This document shows, one piece after another, positions 1 to 6,746 of a stretch of 8,539 bases of DNA (positions within the stretch are counted from its first letter, which is position 1; each line of letters opens with the position of its first letter). The DNA is from Rhodanobacter sp. (GTDB taxonomy: Bacteria > Pseudomonadota > Gammaproteobacteria > Xanthomonadales > Rhodanobacteraceae). Where the stretch lies: contig JAPHUU010000042.1 of assembly GCA_026193555.1 (NCBI GenBank), positions 1-8,539 on the forward strand, in the 5' to 3' direction. Below the pieces are notes generated by a model, which searched no databases, was not told the origin of the DNA, and saw nothing but the letters and a program-made list of their open reading frames with translations. A program made the translations under genes and the position numbers.

Positions 1-830
1 AACGCGCGCAGATCGGCGCCATGATTGAGCAGATGGGTGGCGAACGAGTGGCGCAGCACATGCGGCGAAATGCGCTTCGGATTGATGCCAACCTTCAATG
101 CGTAACGCTTGACCAGGATCCAGAACATCTGGCGCGTCATGCCTTCGCCACGGATGCTGAGAAACAATGCCGCCGGCTGGCGCCCCCTGGCGAGCTGCGG
201 ACGCGCGGCAGCCAGGTAGCCGGATATCCGTTCCAGTGCCATCTCACCCACTGGCACCAACCGATCCTTGCCCCCCTTGCCAGTCACCCGCAGCACCCCT
301 TGCCGCGTATTCAACGCGGCAAGGGGCAACTCGACCAGTTCGGAAACACGCAGGCCCGATGCGTACATCAGTTCCAGCATCGCGCGGTCACGCAGGCCCA
401 GCGTGGTGCTGGAATCGGGCGCGTCCAGCAGCGCCTCGATTTCGCGCTCGGCCAGCGCCTTCGGCAGGCTGCGCGGCATCCTCGGGCGCTCGATCAGCAA
501 GGTGGGGTCGATGAATCCCGCCTCGCCACGGGCGACCGATGCGTAGTAGCGGCGAAATGCCGACTGCCGCCGCGCAATCGAGCGAATCGCGACCGACTGC
601 GCGCCGTGATAGGCGGTAATGTCCTCGCGACGGGCGCTGTGCAGGTCACGACCGCGACCGGCCAACCAGCGCGCCAACGCCTCCAGGTCACGACGGTAGG
701 CTTCCAGCGTGCGGTCAGCCAGTCCGTCCTCCGACCACACCTGCTCCAGGAACGCGGCGATACGTCGCTGGTCTGCTTGGGCGATACTGGCGGGGTTTTC
801 TTCCTTCCTCATGCGCTCGATGCTGGCCAT
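1..830 (-). CDS. xerD: Site-specific tyrosine recombinase XerD (C-terminus cut by window edge)
   Basis: XerD works with XerC at the dif site to resolve chromosome dimers at division. 276 codons are visible and the frame runs off the left edge without a stop. The N-terminal SAM-like core-binding domain covers about residues 22-105 (TLEAYRRDLEALARWL is typical). The catalytic domain starts near 125. Visible active-site residues are R161 (GLRVSELVEL), K185 (TGKGGKDRLVP), and H257 and R260 (SPHVLRHSFATHLLNHGADLR). The final His and the Tyr nucleophile lie outside the window. The sequence follows E. coli XerD closely, including MTRQ-FW, which favours XerD over XerC. The start is uncertain: ATG at 830 gives the longest form, while ATG at 812 (codon 7) better fits the usual N-terminus. 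Neither has a strong ribosome-binding site. The gene is divergent from the RDD gene, 30 bp away. A long perfect inverted repeat lies inside the coding region. Confidence 0.95.
   Translation of the reverse strand, partial: MASIERMRKEENPASIAQADQRRIAAFLEQVWSEDGLADRTLEAYRRDLEALARWLAGRGRDLHSARREDITAYHGAQSVAIRSIARRQSAFRRYYASVARGEAGFIDPTLLIERPRMPRSLPKALAEREIEALLDAPDSSTTLGLRDRAMLELMYASGLRVSELVELPLAALNTRQGVLRVTGKGGKDRLVPVGEMALERISGYLAAARPQLARGRQPAALFLSIRGEGMTRQMFWILVKRYALKVGINPKRISPHVLRHSFATHLLNHGADLRA
296..326. repeat. Perfect 13-bp inverted repeat with 5-nt loop inside xerD
   Basis: The left arm CCCCTTGCCGCGT (296-308) and right arm ACGCGGCAAGGGG (314-326) are exact reverse complements, separated by ATTCA. 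The structure covers XerD residues of about 169-179 (PLAALNTRQGV), in the catalytic domain. The protein aligns with XerD here without an insertion, so the repeat is made by codon choice rather than by an inserted element. No T-run follows in either direction, so it is not a classical intrinsic terminator. Confidence 0.85.
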
Positions 831-860
831 TGCGCGCCCACGACGCAAGCGACCCGCACG

Positions 861-1379
861 ATGTCTGGAAAACTGCCCACCGCCGACCTGCCTCGCACCG
901 CTCGTCCCTGCCCACTGTGGCGACGGCTGCTGGCACTTGTCTACGACATGCTGATCGTGGTCGCGATCGTGATGGTGGTCGGCCTGCTGTGCCAGCTGGC
1001 CACCGGCGGCCACCTGATCAGCACCGGGTCCAAGGTCGTGGTGCCGATCTGGTATCAGCTCCTGCAGGCCACCATGGTCCTGGCCTATTTCCTCAGTTCG
1101 TGGCTGCGTGGCGGGCAAACGGTGGGCATGCGGCCGTGGCACATGCGGCTGACCCGAGCCGATGGCGGCACGCCAAGCTGGCGCCAAGCGCTCATCCGGG
1201 CGCTGGTGGCCGCGGCACCCCTGTGCCTGCTGCCGCTGACAACGATGCTCGGGCTGCATGCGATGCTGTGGACGCTGCTGGCCTTCTGGGCCGGCTGGTT
1301 TGCGCCGGCATTGTTCGATCCGCGCCGTCGGGCGTTGCATGACATCGCTGCCGGCACCGAAGTTCGTCTGCTCGACTGA
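861..1379 (+). CDS. RDD family integral membrane protein
   Basis: This is a 172-residue inner-membrane protein of the RDD family, whose function is mostly unknown (some members are linked to ion transport). It shows the family's hallmark charged positions: R21/R22 and D29 at the start of helix 1 (WRRLLALVYDMLIVV), and the conserved end DPRRRALHDIAAGT (residues 153-166). Four hydrophobic segments fall near residues 26-46, 60-80, 113-130 and 132-151. The middle motif GGQTVGMRPWHMRLTRADG (84-102) is also typical of the family. ATG 861 is chosen because it sits just before the first conserved block. The reading frame stays open far upstream, but that part lies opposite xerD and does not resemble a protein family. 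There is no clear Shine-Dalgarno sequence. The gene is divergent from xerD across 30 bp, so its promoter probably overlaps the xerD coding region. Confidence 0.88.
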   Translation: MSGKLPTADLPRTARPCPLWRRLLALVYDMLIVVAIVMVVGLLCQLATGGHLISTGSKVVVPIWYQLLQATMVLAYFLSSWLRGGQTVGMRPWHMRLTRADGGTPSWRQALIRALVAAAPLCLLPLTTMLGLHAMLWTLLAFWAGWFAPALFDPRRRALHDIAAGTEVRLLD

Positions 1380-1815
1380 CTTCGCACTCTGAAGAGCACG
1401 TACAAGATTTAGCCCCATGCCCAGCCCGCGCATCGCCGGAAATCGCAGCGATGACGCGCTCCGTCGACGGCAGCGAACCGGCGCGAATGAAGTACACGGC
1501 ATGATCAGCGCGGCGTAGGGCACGCAACCGGAACCCTCGCGCGTCTTGCCCTGGGCCGTCCTATCTCACCCGCCCGCGCAGGAGCATCCCATGGCGGTGC
1601 AACCGGGTGTTCGTGCCGATCGACTGGCACTTCCAACTGCACGCAACGGCGCGCCGATCTTGGCGATGCGCAAGGTGTCGTCGGGTTGCAGTTACGTTGT
1701 CGCCGCACCTAAGTGACTGATCGGGATGAACGAAAGTGTTTGCGGCGTCGCAACACCGAGACGCCAATCGGCGCTAAGATGGTGGTGTTTTCCGCCTTTG
1801 GTCGATCAACAACCC
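1380..1815. other. 436-bp intergenic region, no recognisable gene
   Basis: This region lies between the RDD stop and the PHA depolymerase start. I read both strands and recognise no protein family, tRNA or terminator with a T-run. It contains a possible 41-codon frame at 1591-1716 (starts MAVQPGVRADRL) with a good AGGAG at 1580-1584, six bases before its ATG. Its third-position GC is about 60%, which looks lower than in the neighbouring genes, so I do not call it a gene. Weak hairpins occur at 1431-1453 (CATCGC/GCGATG) and 1744-1765 (GGCGTC/GACGCC, 10-nt loop). The second lies about 50 bp upstream of the phaZ start and might be a regulatory site. Several minus-strand frames are open but resemble nothing I know, so decayed coding sequence is possible. 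Confidence 0.6.
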
Positions 1816-3066
1816 ATGCTTTATCAAATGCACGAATGGCAACGCTCGTTTCTCGGTCCGCTGAGCTATTTCGCCCAGGCCAATGCGCGCATGCTCAATG
1901 ACCTCAGCAGTCCGTTCACCCAGTTGCCAGGCACACAGCGCCTCGCAGCCGGCTACGAGTTGATGCATCGCCTCGGCAAGGATTACGAGAAGCCGGAATT
2001 CGGCATCCATGGCGCCAGCGCACACGATCACGAAATTGCGGTGATCGAACGTGTCGCACTGGAGAAGCCGTTTTGCCAGCTGAAGCGTTTCAAGCGCTTC
2101 AGCGACGATCCGGGCACGATCGAAAAGATGAAGAACGACCCGGTGGTGCTGCTGGTCGCGCCGCTATCCGGCCACCACGCCACCTTGCTGCGCGACACCG
2201 TGCGCACCATGCTGCGCGATCACAAGGTCTACATCACCGACTGGGTCGACGCGCGCATGGTTCCGGCGGCGGAAGGCACATTTGGCCTGGATGACTATGT
2301 CGCCTATATCGAGGAGTTCATCCGCCATATCGGTGCCGAGTCACTGCACGTGATATCGGTCTGCCAGCCCACGGTGCCGGTACTCGCAGCAGTGTCGCTG
2401 ATGGCCGCGCGCGGCGAACCGACGCCGCGCAGCCTGACCATGATGGGTGGCCCGATCGACCCTCGCTGCAGCCCCACCAGCGTCAACAACCTGGCCACCA
2501 CGCGGCCGCTGTCGTGGTTCAAGGGCAATGTGATCCACACGGTTCCAACGAGTTTCCCGGGGCGCGGTCGCGAGGTGTATCCCGGCTTCCTGCAGCATGC
2601 CGGCTTCATCGCCATGAATCCGAACCGCCACCTCAACTCGCACTGGGACTTCTACCAGGACCTGTTGCGCGGCGACCTCGATGACGCCGACTCCCACCGC
2701 GAGTTCTACGACGAATACAACGCCGTGCTCGATCTGCCCGCCAAGTTCTATCTCGAAACGATCGCAAAGGTGTTCCAGCAGTTCCTGCTGCCACGCGGCC
2801 TGTGGGACGTGGCTGGCGAGCGGGTCATGCCCAGTGCCATCAAGACCAGCGCCCTGCTGACCATCGAAGGCGAGCTGGACGACATCTCCGGCGTCGGGCA
2901 GACAGAAGCGGCACAGGATCTGTGCACTGGCATTCCCGCCAAGCGGCGAGCACACCAGGTGATCGAGGGCGCCGGCCATTTCGGCATCTTCAGCGGCCGC
3001 CGTTGGCGCGAGACGGTTTACCCGCAGGTGCGTGACTTCATCCGTCGCTTCGACAAACCGGCCTGA
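1816..3066 (+). CDS. phaZ: Intracellular polyhydroxyalkanoate depolymerase PhaZ
   Basis: This 416-residue alpha/beta-hydrolase degrades stored native polyhydroxyalkanoate granules to hydroxyacid monomers and oligomers for use as carbon and energy. It has the Cys-nucleophile box ISVCQPTVPVLAA in place of the Gly-x-Ser-x-Gly of secreted depolymerases. Counting from this start, the triad is C183, D355 (EGELDDISG) and H388 (EGAGHFGIFSGRRW). These are the positions I recall for Ralstonia eutropha PhaZ1 (C183, D355, H388), which strongly supports ATG 1816. An in-frame ATG at 1726 would add 30 residues unlike the family, whose proteins start near MLYQMHEWQRSFLGPLSYFA. No signal peptide is seen, which fits a cytoplasmic enzyme. 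The upstream ribosome-binding site is weak. The gene stands alone on its strand and converges on glsA. No PHA synthase gene is in the window, so the pathway context cannot be judged here. Confidence 0.93.
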   Translation: MLYQMHEWQRSFLGPLSYFAQANARMLNDLSSPFTQLPGTQRLAAGYELMHRLGKDYEKPEFGIHGASAHDHEIAVIERVALEKPFCQLKRFKRFSDDPGTIEKMKNDPVVLLVAPLSGHHATLLRDTVRTMLRDHKVYITDWVDARMVPAAEGTFGLDDYVAYIEEFIRHIGAESLHVISVCQPTVPVLAAVSLMAARGEPTPRSLTMMGGPIDPRCSPTSVNNLATTRPLSWFKGNVIHTVPTSFPGRGREVYPGFLQHAGFIAMNPNRHLNSHWDFYQDLLRGDLDDADSHREFYDEYNAVLDLPAKFYLETIAKVFQQFLLPRGLWDVAGERVMPSAIKTSALLTIEGELDDISGVGQTEAAQDLCTGIPAKRRAHQVIEGAGHFGIFSGRRWRETVYPQVRDFIRRFDKPA

Positions 3067-3149
3067 TCGCCGACGGCGGGGCGTTGCGGTATTCTCCTGG
3101 CGAGATGCCGCGACATCACGCTTGCGTGTCGACCGACGGAGGAAAATGG
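3067..3149. other. Convergent phaZ/glsA intergenic spacer
   Basis: This 83-bp gap separates two genes transcribed towards each other, so it should hold transcription ends for both. The only secondary structure I find is an imperfect stem around 3109-3131 (CACGC/GCGTG with outer CGA/TCG pairs and a bulge). No T-run follows it on either strand. I therefore cannot call an intrinsic terminator; Rho-dependent termination is possible. Confidence 0.4.
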
Positions 3150-4067
3150 CTAGAAGATCGACATTCCCGTCTTGGTCGTGAAAAGCTCCAGCGCCGCGCT
3201 TCCCGCCAGTGAATTGCCCTTGGCATTGAGTGCCGGCGACCACACGGCCACCGCCAGCCGGTTCGGGATCACCCCGACGATGCCGCCTCCCACTCCGCTC
3301 TTGGCCGGCATGCCGACGTGATAGGCAAAGTCGCCGGCCGCGTCGTACGTTCCGCAAGTAAGCATGAGCGCGTTGACCCGTTTGGCCTGATCCGCCGACA
3401 GGACAGTGTCACCCGTCCAGGGACAGCGGCCGCCATTGGCCAGAAACAGGAATCCGCGAGCCAGGTCGACACAACTCATCGCCAGCGAGCACTGGTAGAA
3501 ATAGAAATCGAGCACCTCTTCGACGGGATGATCGAGGTTGCCGAAACTGCGGATGAAATTCGCCAGCGCCGCATTGCGAAAACCATGCGCCTTTTCCGAT
3601 ATCGCAACCTCCGGATCGTCCCGCAAGCCGTGGTTGTCGGCCCTGCGACGTATCTCGGTCAGCAGTTGCGTGCGTGGCTGCGCAGAGGCAGCCAGCACCA
3701 CGTCCGCGACAACCAGCGCGCCGGCATTGATGAAAGGGTTGCGCGGCAAGCCATTTTCCAGCTCCAGCTGCACCAGCGAGTTGAACGCATTGCCCGAAGG
3801 CTCGCGCCCCACCCTCTGCCACAAGCGGTCGCCGATCGCCTGCAGCGCCAGCGTCAACGTATATATCTTGGAGATGCTCTGCACCGAGAAGGCCTCGGTC
3901 GCAGCGCCAGTCTGATAGAGCTGGCCGTCCAGCGTGACAACCGCCATGCCGAATTTCTCGTGCGGCACGCTGGCCAGACGCGGGATGTAGTCGGCCACGG
4001 CGCCCTGGGCCAGCAGCGGCCTTATTTCATGATGGATCTCGTCGAGAATCGTCTGGAAATCGGTCAT
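3150..4067 (-). CDS. glsA: Glutaminase GlsA
   Basis: This is a 305-residue cytoplasmic glutaminase of the serine-dependent beta-lactamase-like fold, which hydrolyses L-glutamine to L-glutamate and ammonia. The catalytic Ser-x-x-Lys is S64-K67 in FSVQSISK. Other conserved family blocks are QRVGREPSGNAFNSLVQLE (84-102), NGLPRNPFINAGALVV (105-120), the E158/N165 region (SEKAHGFRNAALA), MSCVDLARGFLFLANGG (197-213), Y241 (CGTYDAAGDFAYHVG) and the PAKSGVGGGI loop (254-263). Length and sequence closely match E. coli YneH (GlsA2, 308 aa). ATG 4067 gives the family-like N-terminus MTDFQTIL. A TTG at 4097 would add ten residues but has no family support. The Shine-Dalgarno is weak. The gene is divergent from the small GDCCVxC gene across a 319-bp spacer and converges with phaZ. 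Confidence 0.95.
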   Translation of the reverse strand: MTDFQTILDEIHHEIRPLLAQGAVADYIPRLASVPHEKFGMAVVTLDGQLYQTGAATEAFSVQSISKIYTLTLALQAIGDRLWQRVGREPSGNAFNSLVQLELENGLPRNPFINAGALVVADVVLAASAQPRTQLLTEIRRRADNHGLRDDPEVAISEKAHGFRNAALANFIRSFGNLDHPVEEVLDFYFYQCSLAMSCVDLARGFLFLANGGRCPWTGDTVLSADQAKRVNALMLTCGTYDAAGDFAYHVGMPAKSGVGGGIVGVIPNRLAVAVWSPALNAKGNSLAGSAALELFTTKTGMSIF

Positions 4068-4386
4068 CACAGAGAAGATTTCCCGCCCAAGGGACAAGAG
4101 GTGGCCAACTCGAACGATCCCATCAGGGGCGGCTTGCCAACAAGTTCAAGGAACATGGATATCCAGTACGGTTGCATGATCGGGCTTGCAATCCATCATC
4201 GTCGATATCGATGGAATCCACACGAGACCAGGGAAGAGGCCCGGAAGGCAGGGCATGCGGCACGCACCCGCGATACCATGCCGCACCTTCATGTTGACCG
4301 AGCCCGTCCGGCCCGACGCCATCACGGTTCCAGGACACGGCGGACGGCAAACTGACGGCGATCGCCACGCCGTGACCAAGAGCCTG
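4068..4386. other. 319-bp divergent spacer between glsA and the GDCCVxC gene
   Basis: This stretch should carry the promoters for glsA (leftward) and the small Cys-rich gene (rightward). I do not see a convincing -35/-10 pair for either. An open frame in phase with the downstream gene extends back to 4186, but its translation looks non-conserved and low in typical protein motifs, so I treat it as non-coding leader. Two 10-bp palindromes, TGGATATCCA at 4156-4165 and TCGATATCGA at 4202-4211, are present but are not unusual by chance. Confidence 0.5.
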
Positions 4387-4596
4387 ATGAAAAAGCCGAT
4401 CCTGCAGAGCACACTGACTTGCCCCGAATGCAGGCATCAGACGGCAATGACGATGCCGACCGACCAATGCCTGTACTTCCACGATTGCCCAGCCTGTGGC
4501 GCGCTGTTGCAACCCAAGCCGGGCGACTGCTGCGTGTTCTGTTCCTACGGCAATGTCCCGTGTCCGCCAATGCAGCTGCAAGAGGGATGCTGCTGA
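4387..4596 (+). CDS. Small Cys-rich GDCCVxC-domain protein (zinc-ribbon-like; Cys version of a seleno/Cys family)
   Basis: This 69-residue protein has 11 cysteines. It begins with a zinc-ribbon-like CPEC (C12/C15) and CPAC (C34/C37) pair of knuckles, with the conserved MPTDQCLYFHDCPACGALLQPKPGD around them. It then carries the signature GDCCVFCSYGNVPCPP (residues 46-61) and ends in an extra vicinal Cys pair, EGCC. I recognise this as the family annotated as 'GDCCVxC domain-containing (seleno)protein'; its biochemical function is unknown to me. All cysteines are TGC codons with no in-frame TGA, so this is a Cys-only form. ATG 4387 is chosen because it has an AAGAG about four bases upstream and gives the usual family length. 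GTG 4372 in the same frame is an alternative. Metal binding or a thiol redox role is inference from the cysteines. The gene is divergent from glsA and ends 55 bp from the end of the DAHP synthase gene on the other strand. Confidence 0.85.
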   Translation: MKKPILQSTLTCPECRHQTAMTMPTDQCLYFHDCPACGALLQPKPGDCCVFCSYGNVPCPPMQLQEGCC

Positions 4597-4651
4597 GTGA
4601 CTGATCGGAGCCACGGCGGTCCGGCGGCGCGGCATCCCCGAGCGGCATGCC

Positions 4652-6028
4652 TCAGCCCTGCCCGCCCACCGACTTGCGCACGATCAGCATGGCCAGTTCC
4701 AGCGATTGTTCGTAGTTGAGCCGCGGATCGACCATCGACTTGTAGGCGCGTTTCAAATCGGTCTCGGAAAGGTCGCGCGCGCCTCCCATGCACTCGGTGA
4801 CATCCTCGCCGGTCAACTCCAGATGCACGCCGCCAAGTCGCGTGCCGGCGGCGGCATGGATATCGAACGCCTGATCCAGCTCGCCGCGGATGTTGTCGAA
4901 GCGACGGGTCTTGTAGCCGTTCGAGGTGCTCTCGGTATTGCCGTGCATCGGATCGGCAACCCACAGCACACGGCGCCCTTCGCGCTTCACGGCGGCCAGC
5001 AGCGGCGGCAATGCGCCACCAATTTTCGCGTTCCCCATCCGATGAATCAAGGTCAGGCGGCCGGGTTCGTCATCCGGGTTGAGGGCATCGATCAGTGGCA
5101 ACAGCTGGTCAACAGTCACCGAGGGGCCGACTTTCACCGCGACCGGGTTGCGGATGCCACGGAAATATTCCACATGCGCGCCGTCCAGCGCCGCCGTGCG
5201 CATGCCGATCCACGGAAAGTGGGTGGACAGGTTGAACCAGCCGGGATGCCGCGGCACCGTGCGGGTCAGCGCCTCCTCGTAATGCAGCAGCAGGGCCTCG
5301 TGCGAGGTGAAGAAATCGACCCGCGAGAAACCGGCAATCGGGCCCGCCAGTGTTTCCATGAAGCGAAGTGAATCACCGATTCCCGCCACCATCTGGCGAT
5401 ATTCGGCCGCCAGTGGGGAATGCTCGACCCAGGCCAGATCCCAGTACTCCGGATGATGCAGATCGGCAAATCCACCATCGATCAGCGCGCGCACGAAGTT
5501 CATGGTCAGCGCGGAATGGGAATGCGCCTGGATCAACCGCTGCGGATCGGGCCGACGCGACTCTGCGTTGAATCCCGGGCCGTTCACCACGTCACCCCGG
5601 AAACTGGGCAGAGTCAGGCCATCACGCGTCTCACTGTCAGTTGAACGAGGCTTGGCGTACTGCCCGGCGAAGCGCCCGACCCGCAACACTGGTTTCTTGA
5701 GGCCATGGACCAGCACCAGGCTCATCTGCAGCAGCACCTTCAGACGATTGGATATCACCGGGCTGGTGCAGTCGGCAAAGCTCTCGGCGCAGTCGCCTCC
5801 CTGCAGCATGAAGCGCTGTCCCTGCTGCGCCTCGGCCAGCGCCTGCTTCAAGGCCAGTACTTCCCACGAGGTGACCAGTGGCGGCAGCCTTGCCAGGTCG
5901 AAAGTGGCGCGTGCCAGTTCCGCGGCATCCTCGTAGTGCGGCTGCTGCAATGCCACACGCCGTTGCCAGGAAGCCGGCGTCCAGTCCGCCGCATCGCGGT
6001 GGGGTATGTGCATGCCGTTCATCGTCAT
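4652..6028 (-). CDS. aroG: Class II 3-deoxy-7-phosphoheptulonate (DAHP) synthase
   Basis: This 458-residue cytoplasmic enzyme condenses phosphoenolpyruvate and erythrose 4-phosphate to DAHP, the first step of the shikimate pathway. It belongs to the plant-like class II family. Metal ligands are C80 (GGDCAESF), H362 (DPMHGNT), E404 (HLELTGED) and D434 (SMVDPRLNYEQSLELA). PEP/phosphate-binding candidates are R119 (VGRFAGQYAKPRS), K299 (AVKVGPS) and R330 (LIHRMGNAK). Each of these sits exactly seven residues before its recalled Mycobacterium tuberculosis counterpart (C87, H369, E411, D441, R126, K306, R337), so the enzyme should be active. ATG 6028 is preferred because AAGGGA lies eight bases upstream; ATG codons at 6022 and 6013 are alternatives. 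The gene follows dsbB by 22 bp on the same strand and is probably co-transcribed. The symbol follows mycobacterial usage; class II enzymes are also called AroA(II) or AroH. Confidence 0.96.
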   Translation of the reverse strand: MTMNGMHIPHRDAADWTPASWQRRVALQQPHYEDAAELARATFDLARLPPLVTSWEVLALKQALAEAQQGQRFMLQGGDCAESFADCTSPVISNRLKVLLQMSLVLVHGLKKPVLRVGRFAGQYAKPRSTDSETRDGLTLPSFRGDVVNGPGFNAESRRPDPQRLIQAHSHSALTMNFVRALIDGGFADLHHPEYWDLAWVEHSPLAAEYRQMVAGIGDSLRFMETLAGPIAGFSRVDFFTSHEALLLHYEEALTRTVPRHPGWFNLSTHFPWIGMRTAALDGAHVEYFRGIRNPVAVKVGPSVTVDQLLPLIDALNPDDEPGRLTLIHRMGNAKIGGALPPLLAAVKREGRRVLWVADPMHGNTESTSNGYKTRRFDNIRGELDQAFDIHAAAGTRLGGVHLELTGEDVTECMGGARDLSETDLKRAYKSMVDPRLNYEQSLELAMLIVRKSVGGQG

Positions 6029-6050
6029 CGCTCTGATCCCTTCACGCACG

Positions 6051-6548
6051 TCAGCCGCGCCTGCGCAGCGACACATGGATCGCCCATCCGCCCAGCAGCA
6101 CGAACCACAGCAAGGCCCATGCCGGCATCGGCACGCCAAAGATCGGCTCGACCTTGGCGCACTCACCCGAGCCGGTGAATACCAACTGCAACACCTTCGC
6201 GAACGGGAAGGCGTTGAACATATAGTCCAGCGGCGGTCCACATGACGGCACCTGATCCGCCGGCAGCGACTGGATCCACAGATGCCGTGCAGCGACGGCG
6301 ACGCCGAACACCGCCCCGGTCAAGGCGCCACCACCATAGATCCACCGTCCGCGTCGCCGCGGCGCGTGCAGCCCGCCGAGCAGGAAAAAAAATGCCATCA
6401 CCAGAAACGCGATGCGCTGAAAAATGCACAGCGGACAGGGATACATGCCAAGGCCGTACTCGGCGTACAGGGCAAAGCCGAGCAGCCCCGCACAAACGAA
6501 AAAGCCGGTCAGAAAGCTGAGACGGTAGGACCAATGGAATGGGTTCAT
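6051..6548 (-). CDS. dsbB: Disulfide bond formation protein DsbB
   Basis: This 165-residue inner-membrane quinone reductase re-oxidises the periplasmic thiol oxidase DsbA and passes the electrons to quinones. Four transmembrane helices are visible near residues 12-30, 43-62, 69-88 and 143-161. The first periplasmic loop carries the redox pair C38/C41 in YPCPLCIFQR, followed by the conserved R45 involved in quinone binding in this family. The second loop carries C103 (PSCGPPLDYMF) and C130 (SGECAKV). All four essential cysteines are present. ATG 6548 gives the standard DsbB N-terminus (HWSYRLSFLTGF), although no strong Shine-Dalgarno is seen. It is the first gene of a likely two-gene unit with the DAHP synthase, 22 bp apart. 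It lies downstream of the rplQ terminator, so it probably has its own promoter. No dsbA gene is in the window. Confidence 0.95.
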   Translation of the reverse strand: MNPFHWSYRLSFLTGFFVCAGLLGFALYAEYGLGMYPCPLCIFQRIAFLVMAFFFLLGGLHAPRRRGRWIYGGGALTGAVFGVAVAARHLWIQSLPADQVPSCGPPLDYMFNAFPFAKVLQLVFTGSGECAKVEPIFGVPMPAWALLWFVLLGGWAIHVSLRRRG

Positions 6549-6575
6549 GGCGGATTGCTGCGTTGCGGAATGATG

Positions 6576-6604
6576 ACCTTACCTGTTCGCCGCGGCGCTG
6601 TCAG
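6576..6604 (-). promoter_or_regulatory. Candidate sigma70-type promoter for dsbB-aroG
   Basis: On the minus strand CTGACA (6604-6599, five of six to TTGACA) is followed by a 17-bp spacer and TAAGGT (6581-6576), which is only a half match to TATAAT. It lies between the rplQ terminator and dsbB and would give a short 5' leader of about 20 nt. The placement is sensible, but the -10 match is weak. Confidence 0.35.
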
Positions 6605-6662
6605 CTACCAACGGGCCGCGGGTTCGGGCTTGCACACACCGGTGCCGTGGCCCGGTGCACAG

Positions 6663-6697
6663 GCAAACAAAAACCCGGCAGGTTTCCCGGCCGGGTT
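6663..6697 (-). terminator. Rho-independent terminator after rplQ
   Basis: Read on the minus strand, AACCCGGC (6697-6690), a 10-nt loop and GCCGGGTT (6679-6672) form a perfect 8-bp GC-rich stem. It runs straight into a T-rich tract, TTTTGTTTGC. It sits about 50 bp after the rplQ stop and should end the alpha operon, separating it from dsbB-aroG. The opposite strand lacks a comparable T-run, so it looks one-directional. Confidence 0.9.
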
Positions 6698-6746
6698 CTC
6701 GTTGTGCGACTCATGCATGACCTGAACGATCACGTCGACATGTCGC

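Noticed and set aside
21..860. Long plus-strand open frame running into the RDD gene
   Set aside because: It lies opposite xerD, whose minus-strand translation is clearly a recombinase; only the part from 861 resembles a protein family.
3067..3149. Bidirectional terminator between phaZ and glsA
   Set aside because: The only stem is imperfect and has no T-run on either side.
2341..3357. 338-codon minus-strand frame
   Set aside because: It is antisense to phaZ, which has an intact catalytic triad and family-wide similarity; the antisense translation resembles nothing and overlaps the end of glsA.
4156..4211. Two 10-bp palindromes (TGGATATCCA, TCGATATCGA) as an operator pair between glsA and the GDCCVxC gene
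   Set aside because: About eight 10-bp palindromes are expected by chance in 8.5 kb, and the two differ in sequence, so they are unlikely to be sites for one regulator.
3318..4355. 345-codon plus-strand frame
   Set aside because: It is the antisense shadow of glsA, rich in Arg/Gln/His as expected for antisense of a high-GC gene.
1712..4608. 13-base exact direct repeat AGTGACTGATCGG at 1712-1724 and 4596-4608, as possible attachment sites or element ends
   Set aside because: About one 13-base repeat is expected by chance in a window of this size, and nothing between the copies looks like a mobile element.
4585..4620. TGA after the EGCC tail of the GDCCVxC protein read as selenocysteine
   Set aside because: The readthrough translation matches nothing and the family signature is already complete with cysteines; I see no clear SECIS-like hairpin directly after the TGA.
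4123..4635. 170-codon minus-strand frame over the GDCCVxC gene
   Set aside because: The plus strand encodes a recognisable conserved family; this frame shows no motif and low-complexity Arg/Ala/Ser content.
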